Source: Myxocyprinus asiaticus (taxonomy: Eukaryota > Chordata > Actinopteri > Cypriniformes > Catostomidae). Taken from it: DNA of 64,000 nt. Positions 52,801 to 61,800 of this stretch are shown piece by piece (the first letter of the stretch is position 1; each line of letters opens with the position of its first letter). Below the pieces are notes generated by a model. That model worked only from the letters and a program-made list of their open reading frames with translations, searched no databases and had not been told where the DNA came from. The stretch lies in contig NC_059351.1 of assembly GCF_019703515.2 (NCBI RefSeq), positions 17,949,501-18,013,500 of the forward strand. Reading direction: 5' to 3'. The position numbers and the translations under genes are program-made.

Positions 52801-55800
52801 GTTTACAGGAAAACAATACAAAAATTATCATGAATACAATTTTTGCCCTAATATCAAAGGTCTTACTAGAAAAAAGAAATTATTATCCAATGTGAATTTT
52901 CTTGATAAAAAAATATGATCGTGCCTGGTAACATGTCCATGTAAAATGGCTAGAAGTAGCATTTTAGCTTAGCGTAAAGCTGACAATTTACACAAGGTTT
53001 ATTTCTATTTCTTCTGCTTCAGACTTACTTCAAACTTACTTCTTTGTCTGCTCGTATAAATGTAACACATCATAAGAAAGTGTTTCACCGCTGCTCAAAC
53101 GCTCTTTGGATCATATCATTTATATGTATAAATGTTTTCAATCTGAAAGGACTAAATATTAAATGAAACAAATGACAATAAAATGCAAAGTAATCTCTTC
53201 AGTAATCAAAATACTTTTTGAATGTAACTGTATTCTAATTACCATTGATCTAAATTGTAACTGTAGTGGAATACAGTTACTAATATTTTGTATTTTATAT
53301 ACGTAATCCAGTTACATGTATTCTGTTACTCCCCAACCCTATATACAGTACTGTACAAAAGTTTTAGGCACTTGTGAAAAATGTTGCATCTTCAAAAATA
53401 AAGACTTCTATATAAAATATTTTCATTTACCAATTAACATCATACAAAGTCCAGTAAACATAAAAAAGCTAAATCAATATTTGGTGTGACCACCTTTGCC
53501 TTAAAAACAGCACCAATTCTCCTAGGTACACCTGGATACAGTTTTTCTTGGTTGTTGGCAAATAGGACATTCCAAGCTCCTTGGAGTATTTGCCACAGTT
53601 CTTCTATCTATTTAGGCTCTTAGTTGCTTCTGTCTCTTTATGTAATCTCAGACTGACACGATATTCAGTGGGGGGCTTTGTGGGATCCATGACATCTGTT
53701 GCAGGGCTCCCTGTTCTTCTATTCTAATCTTTTCTATTTGAAAAAGTAATGTTTGGGAGTCTAACATTTATATTTCCTATTGACACACTAAAGCTGAAGA
53801 TATAAATAACCATCTTAAGACAAATGCTTTTGTGAAACATCTTATGTGCCTAAGACTTTTGCACAGTACTGTACACGTTCCACTTGTTGAATTGTCTATG
53901 TTAATGTGTCACACGGGGGGCCTGGGTAACTCAGCGAGTATTGACACTGACTACCACCCTTGGAGTCGTGAGTTCGGGCATGCTGAGTGACTCCAGCCAG
54001 GTCTCCTAAGCAGCCAAATTGGCCCGGTTACTAGGGAGGGTAGAGTCACATGGGGTAACCTCCTTGTGGTCGCATGGTAAGTTGTGCATGGATCGCGGAG
54101 AGTAGCTGGGAGTCTCCGCAGTGTCATGCACAACGAGCCACATGATAAGATGCGCAGATTGACTGTCTCAGAAGCGGAGGCAACAGGGACTTGTCCTCCA
54201 CCACCCGGATTGAGGTGAGTAAACGCGCCACCACGAGGACCTACTAAGTAGTGGGAATTAGGCATGCTAAATTGTGGAGAATAAAAAAAAAAATAAAAAA
54301 AATTTATCACACGATTCACACGCAATTCCCATGTGTTCATTTATAGCCTAAACCTGAGCGCGATGTTAAATTCCTGACCTGAAGTGATTTAACATTGGAG
54401 CCCATCTATCCATCTTTTAAATTTGACCACATTTATGTTCACATCAGCAATTAAGGAAATTATCTGATTAAGAATTTATTATGAAAAAAAAAGTTAAAAT
54501 GCTTCATAAAGGTTTAAATGCTCCATAGAGTATTCATCTATTAGGAATATTCCTTCTTATGTAAAACAAAGAAACTGAAACTCTGTCTTTTTTTTTTTTT
54601 TTATTCTTTAAATGTGCTTAATTTGAAAATGTTAAGTGTTCTTGAACTCTGGTAAGGCGCTATATAAATGTAACATTATTATTATTAATATTAATATTAT
54701 TATTATTTAACTAAACAATGGAGTCCTATCGTAAAAATTCCTGATAGACTTACGGTACTTTCACCTGTTTGTAGGCTATATTGATTTTATTTTAATTTCT
54801 TTTAATGTTTGAATTTTTATTTATTATTCACAGCAAAATGTGTGCTTGACATTTCAAATTTTGCTTGACACCTCCTGCCTCCAGAATAATGTTGTTATAC
54901 ATGCACAGACAAATGAAAATTCTGTTTCATGCAGATTTTAATATCTGAAATACCAGGAGAAATCACAACATAGTCCACAGTTAATGTAGCCTAAAAATTC
55001 AGCTTCATCTGGTAAGAAAAAAATAATAATAATATTTTTTAAATAATAATTGTATAATAATACTAATTATTATTATCATTATTATTAGGCTATTATTATT
55101 AAAAGACATATACAAAGCATTTATTTATTTATTTATTTTGGATTTTTCCCCTTTTTCACCCAATTTGGAATGCCCAATTCCCAGTGCGCTTTTAAATCCT
55201 CATGGTGGTGTAGTGATTCGCCTCAATCCGGGTGGCGGAGGATGAATCCCAGTTGCCTCCGCGTCTGAGACCATCAACCCGCGCATCTTATCACGTGGCT
55301 TGTTGAGCGTGTTGCCACGGAGACATAGCGCGTGTGGAGGCTTCACGCCATCCACCGCGGCATCCACACTCAACTCACCACGCGCTCCACTGAGAACAAA
55401 CCACATTATAGCGACCACGAGGAGGTTACCCCATGTGACTCTAACCACCCTAGCGACTGGGCCAATTTGGTTCCTTAGGAGACCTGGCTGGAGTCACTCA
55501 GCACACCCTGGGATTCAAACTAGCGAACTCCAGGGGTGGTAGCCACTTTTACCACTGAGCTACCCAGGCCCCCCCCAAAGCATATTTTATTAATAGAAAC
55601 TATAAATGTAACAGTAACACTTAAAAATGGCCGTTTCATTTAGTTTTGACGCACTTCCAGTTTAAGCCCTGCCCACACCCGGTTCTATCCGAATACAGAG
55701 ACAGATACAGATTATTTTGTTATATGAACAGATACAGATAATGGCTTCGCTGCACACCCCAGTTCATTTGTTAGTGTACTGACTCAAAACTGCACCACAA

Positions 55801-58800
55801 AATAACCCAACAATGCCGATTCAGAGGACTGCTGGTCTGTAGCAGTAGTTTGTAGTTTTCCTGTAAATTTGCTGGTGCTGTCAGTGTTGCTCTGGAGCAT
55901 TTGGTTTGAATCCAGATTGAGTTGATTTCACACTGACTTCATGTGTGCCAGATGAGCTCCACCTGCTGTTCCAGGAATTCTGGCATTTTCCTGTAACTGA
56001 GAAACTCGAGCCCTGTCCAGCTGTGGGGTCCAACACTAAATGAGAGATTCATACAGTGGAAAACATGTCAACAAAGATTTCAGAAACACACACACAGCGT
56101 ATGGTCATGTTGTTCCATTAGTCTGTCTGTTGAATGTCACCCAATGTAAAGGCATTAAAGGCTTGTTATGTAACAATGTTTTCAGCATCTTTTCCTTAAG
56201 TCTTCATAAAAAATAGTGTTTTCTATGATCATGTGACTGAGTATATTTTTTTGTAGCTAGATAGAGATGCAGTATTTACAGTGTACCAAAGTTTTTCTAC
56301 ATTTAGGTCACACTTAAAAATGTCTTAAAGTCATTGCATTAATATTCCAGGTTCAATAAAAGTTTAGCTCAATCGACAGCATTTGTAGCATAATATTGAT
56401 TACCACAAAAATTAATTTTGATTGTCACTCCTTTTTTTTTTTTTTTAAAAAGAAAAGAAAAAATAAAATGCCGAAATCTGGGTTACAGTGTGGCACTTAC
56501 AATGGAAGTAAAGGGGGCCAATCCATACACATTAAAATACTCGCTGTTTCAAGAGTATAAGACGTGAACAATATGCAGGTTAACATGATTTTAGTGTGAT
56601 AAAATCACTTACTAACCTTTTCTCTGTAAAGTTATGTCCAATGATGTAATGCCATAAAGTAAACACTAAATCCACCATAACAAAACAAGGACTTTACACT
56701 TCAAATAATACACAAGTTTTAACAAAAGAATTAATGTACTGTAAGTGCTTTGACAAAATTATAATCTTCACATTTCTGCCTTTTAAACTCTCCAAATATT
56801 GGCCCCATTCACTTCCATTGTAAGTGCCTCACTGTAACCTTGATTTTACCAGTTGATTCAAAGTCATTGAGCAAAAATGCTCCATCATGAAGTTAGTTCT
56901 GAGAAAATATCCAGCAGCATTTGAGAAATGCAGATCACACTTGTTTTTTTTTATCTAAAGGAATGACATTCACACATTAAATATCCAAATATTACTGTAT
57001 GTGCAACATGTTATCATATAATGTGTCTCATCCACAGATATCAATGAGTGCATCCTGTATCCCAGTGTTTGTGTGGAGCCTTCTAAATGTGTGAATCTTC
57101 CGGGTGCATTTGAGTGCCGATGTCCGATAGGATACAAATACAACACAACCACACGAAAGTGTCTGGGTGAGAGAAACACACACACACCAGGGCTGTTTCT
57201 GAGCATATAGGGGCCCTAAGCAAAATCCTATTTACATTTTCTAGTTACAAGGGGGCCTCTATAACTGTCTAATTGAGCCACAACAGCTACCTGAGTTTTA
57301 CTTGCAGCTTTTAGTATATTTAAAAAAAAAAAAAATTGACCTTGCTTTGCAGGCCCCCTGGTAGCTTGGGGGCCCTAAGCATGCACGTATACTGCTTTTA
57401 GATAGAAACGGCCCTGACACACACACACTGTTAGCTTTGAGGTCATCTATATACTAGTGTACACAATACACTTTTAGCAGAAATTTGCATTGAAACTATA
57501 CATAATAAAACCTGCCCTCGGCTAACAATAATAAGTAGAAAATCATGGTTCATGGCTGTGATGTAAATTAAAGACTTATGAGTAATGGAAGTATGTGTGA
57601 TAAAAACCATATGCACATTCAACGGAAACAATGGAACTGTGTGTATGTGTGTGTTTCCACCAGATCTGAATGAGTGTGAGCAGGCTGTGTGTGATGGCGA
57701 GTGTGTGAATACGATTGGCAGTTTTTCGTGTCACTGTGACGGGCGTGAGGGTGTGAAGCTGGCAGAGGACAGGCGGATCTGCGAGAAGATTCCACAGTGT
57801 TTGACTCTGGCTGACAATAAACACAGCGAGATGTTGTATCTGGGAGAACAGTTCAGCGGGTTACCTGTGATATACCTGCAATTCCGCCTGCAGGCCGATT
57901 CCAAGTACGGGAATTAACATTGTTCTGAAAGAGATTCTGCTTCCTGTTTCTGAACAATCAGCTCATGGAGGGTTTGGATAATCTATTTAAGTGTTACTTA
58001 ATATTTATAATTTTCCCATTTCCCAATTTGGAGGACACATTCCGTGATAAAGTAATGTTGATAAGTGATTCTAAACTGGTGGATCGCGATCTAAAAATGT
58101 TACTCAGGTCTGTTCTTGTAGGTTCATGGACATCAGGGAAAAATTTGTGCTATATGCAAATAATAAAATGCAACAATAATCATGCATACTTAAGATAACT
58201 AAATAACTTTAAAAGAGAGGAGAAAACGCTTCCCATTTGTTTTGCTTTTGATGTCAAAGGTTGTGTGTTCAATCAAAATCTACAGTATTTTGACACAAAT
58301 TCATCTGTCACTTGGTAGAAGCTCGTCAAATTAGACAGATGTCAACATGGACAGGTTGTGTGACATGAACTCATTCTCAAAAACATAAAATACCACCCAG
58401 ACTATGTTAAATACAGATTCAGTTGGCAATGAGGGGAAACATGGTTTGTGTCGACCACAATGTGTTTTGTGCAGTAAATGTTGACATTAAAGGGAAAGTT
58501 CACCCAAAAATGAAAATTCTCTTCATTTACTCACCCTCATGCCATCCCAGATGTGTGACTTTCTTTATTCTGCAGAACACAAACGAAGATTTTTAGAAAA
58601 ATATCTCCGTTCTGTAGGTCCATACAATGCAAGTGAATGGTGACCAAAACTTTGAAGCTCCAGAAAGCACATAAAGGCAGCATAAATGTAATCCATATGA
58701 CTCCAGGGGTTAAATCCATATCTCCAGAAGCGATATAATAGGTGTGAGTGAGAAACAGAGCAATATTTAAGCCTTTTTTTACTCTAAATCTCCACTTTAA

Positions 58801-61800
58801 CTTTCACTTTCAGATGTGAAAGTGAAACTTAACAGGCACCAAATGTGATTTTCAGATGTGAAAGTGGATATTTGAAGGAAAAAAAGGACTTACATTTTGA
58901 TCTGTTTCTCACCCACACCTACTGTATTATATAGCTTCTGAAGATATGGATTTAACCATTGGAGTCTTACGAATTACTTTTATATTTTCTTTGTGATTTT
59001 TGGAGCAACAAAGGTCTGATCACCATTCACTTGCACTGTATAGACCTACAGAGGTTAAATATTCTTTTTTTTCTTCTTTTTTTTGTATTTTTTTGTATTT
59101 TTTTATTTATTATTATTTTTTTTTTTTTATTTTTATTTTTTTCTCCCCTTTTCTCCCCAATTTGGAATGTCCAATTCCCAATGCACACTAAGTCCTCATG
59201 GTGGCATAGTGACTCGCCTCAATCTGGGTGGCGGAGGACGAATCTCAGTTGCCTCCGTGTCTGAGACTGTCAATCCACACATCTTATCTCGTGGCTTGTT
59301 GCGACCATTACCGCGGAGAAGTAGCACGTGTGGAGGCCCATGCTATTCTCCGTGGCATCCACGCGCCCCACTGAGAGTGAGAACCACACATTATAGCGAC
59401 CACGAGGAGGTTACCCCATGTGACTCTACCCTCCCTAGCAACCAGGCCAATTTGGTTGCTTAGGAGACCTGGCTGGAGTCACTCAGCACACCCTGGATTC
59501 GAACTCGTGACTCCAGGGATGGTGGTAGTCAGCGTCAATACTCGCTGAGCTACCCAGTCCCCAGTTAAATATTCTTCTAAAATCTTTGTTTGTGTTCTGC
59601 TGAAGAAAGAAAGTCATACACATCTGGGATGGCATGAGGGTGAGTAAATGATGAGATATTTGTCATTTTTGGGTGAACCATCCCTTTAAAGTAGTTTTAA
59701 AATTAGTAAAACACGTCTCAAGATCGCTGCATTCAGAATTGTGCTTTGTCCAGCTGTGTTTAAACACAAGAATGCGTTCTCATCTTGTGCTGTCGTTATT
59801 GCGAAACAAGCCTTAGGCTGGTTTGTTGTCAGTGTGTTGCCAAACCTCTTCCACTGAAAATTCCACCATCAAAAGTCAAAATTTTTCACAAAAAGTTGCC
59901 AAATAAAAAAAGCACTATATATAGACCTACGCATGTTTGTATATAATAAAAAGCAAGGGGCATTAAGCAAGTTCACCAAAAAAGTGTGGGACAATTAAAC
60001 TTTTTTTTAATTGGACTGCATTTGGTCCTGTGTAATTTGAGCATCTTTAAAACTTTAAAATTTGCTTCACTAGGTGAAGCAAATGAGTCCGTACACACTT
60101 GCCTCTGATCAAAAAAGGATTTTGCACTCATGATGTGCTTGGTGATCAATGCATTTTTGTTAGATCTGACTTATCACATAGAATGACTTTGCATGTATGT
60201 TTAATAATTCATCGCCCAAAAATCACCAAATACATTTAAATTTAGCCAAAATAGCTCCTTGTCTCAAAACATTAAAAGTCGCAGCAGCCACGAGAAAGTC
60301 ATTAAATTTGGCAACAAATTCCCCAAATTGGAAACACTGTTTGTTGCTTGAACAGCTGCGTGTTGCCTATACAGCTTGAGTTTTGCTTACTGCCCCCTGC
60401 TGAAAACAGGTGATACTTCAAGCCTGAATTGCTCCGATGGTAGTAATGTTCCTTATTACAGTCCGTGGACATGATTAATTGTTACTTAATAAAAAAAAAA
60501 AAAACAATTTAATGTTATTTTTTAAATAATTGTACTATATAAATGCATTAAATCGACAGCGCTACTATAAATTAATTATTATTGTTTTTTTGTATGATAA
60601 ACCCTTTGGTTCTATGTTGTGTTGCCACTTGATTTCCAAAATAAAATCTCTGTCCTGAAGCAATATCAATTAAGATGGACCACTGTTGATCAGTTGGTGC
60701 TCCCAAAATAACTTTACTACTTAAAGTCATATTAAATTATATGAGAATGCTGTCTGCCACCAGATCAAAAATGTTGATTATGTACATTGTTTTTTATTTT
60801 ATTTTGTATAATTGAATACAGTAAGAGCAACAAAAGATACCTCAAATTCAAACTCTTTACTGTTCTTTGTGTTTACAGGTTTGCGGCTGAATTTGATTTC
60901 CGCACATTTGATCCAGAAGGTGTGATTCTGTACGCCGAGTCGTCGCCGGACTCATGGTTTATGTTGGGTATACGTGGCGGCCTTATAGAGGTCCAGTTTA
61001 ACAATGAACATTCGTTCAAAACGACCAGTGGAGGCAAAGCTATTAATGATGGACAATGGCACGTGGTGAGTTCAAGAGAATACGTGACGTTTGAATAAAA
61101 GATTCATTATAGAGTAGTAAAACAGGAAATCTGTGTGTCAAAGGTCATGTTGTTCAAAGATATTATTGTTCAAGAACTCGGTATAAGAACTTTGGTGCTG
61201 TTTTTTTCTGTTTGTTAATGTAAGGTTATTGGTAAAGTCCAATATGATTATTGATGCTTTTGTGTAGATCTCAGTCGAAGAGCTGCCAGGCAGCATCAGT
61301 GTGAAAATCAGTAAAGAGGCCATTATGAGCATTAACAGTCCTGAACAACTCTTCACTCCCGTTAATGACAAAATGGAAATTAAAGTTTACATCGCTGGCC
61401 TGCCTTATCGCAATAAGAACCTCGTCAAACCGGTAAACATTCAATCAGTTTGTACACAGCTAACATATTACATCATTAGTTATTGTGGAACTGTTGAATA
61501 AGATTGAATGAGGTTTATTTTGATTATGTATGTGAATCAGATCAACCCAAGATTAGACGGCTGTATCCGTGGCTGGAATCTCATGAATCAGGGTGCGTCT
61601 GGAGTGAAGGAGGTCATTCAGGAGAAGCAGAATAAACACTGTTATGTGCATGTGGAGAAGGGCACGTTCTTCACCGCTGGAGGATTCGCACAATTCAACA
61701 TTGACTACAGTGAGTTCACAGCGCTATTATCAATTAACAATAATGTATTGAAGGAATATTCCAGTATTCTGGATTAAATGCCACTTAAAGGAATAGTCCG

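Larger units (their letters stand above)
52155..55762. mobile_element. Possible older hAT element hosting several later insertions
   Basis: Left GGGATGTGCCTGAAGCCGAA and right, complemented, GGGGTGTGCAGCGAAGCCAT are similar ends; GTTCACT and GTTCATT at the borders may be a decayed duplication. Between them lie the hAT at 52494, the Tc1 MITE at 53346, and SINEs at 53916 and 55121. No transposase was identified. Tentative. Confidence 0.35.
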
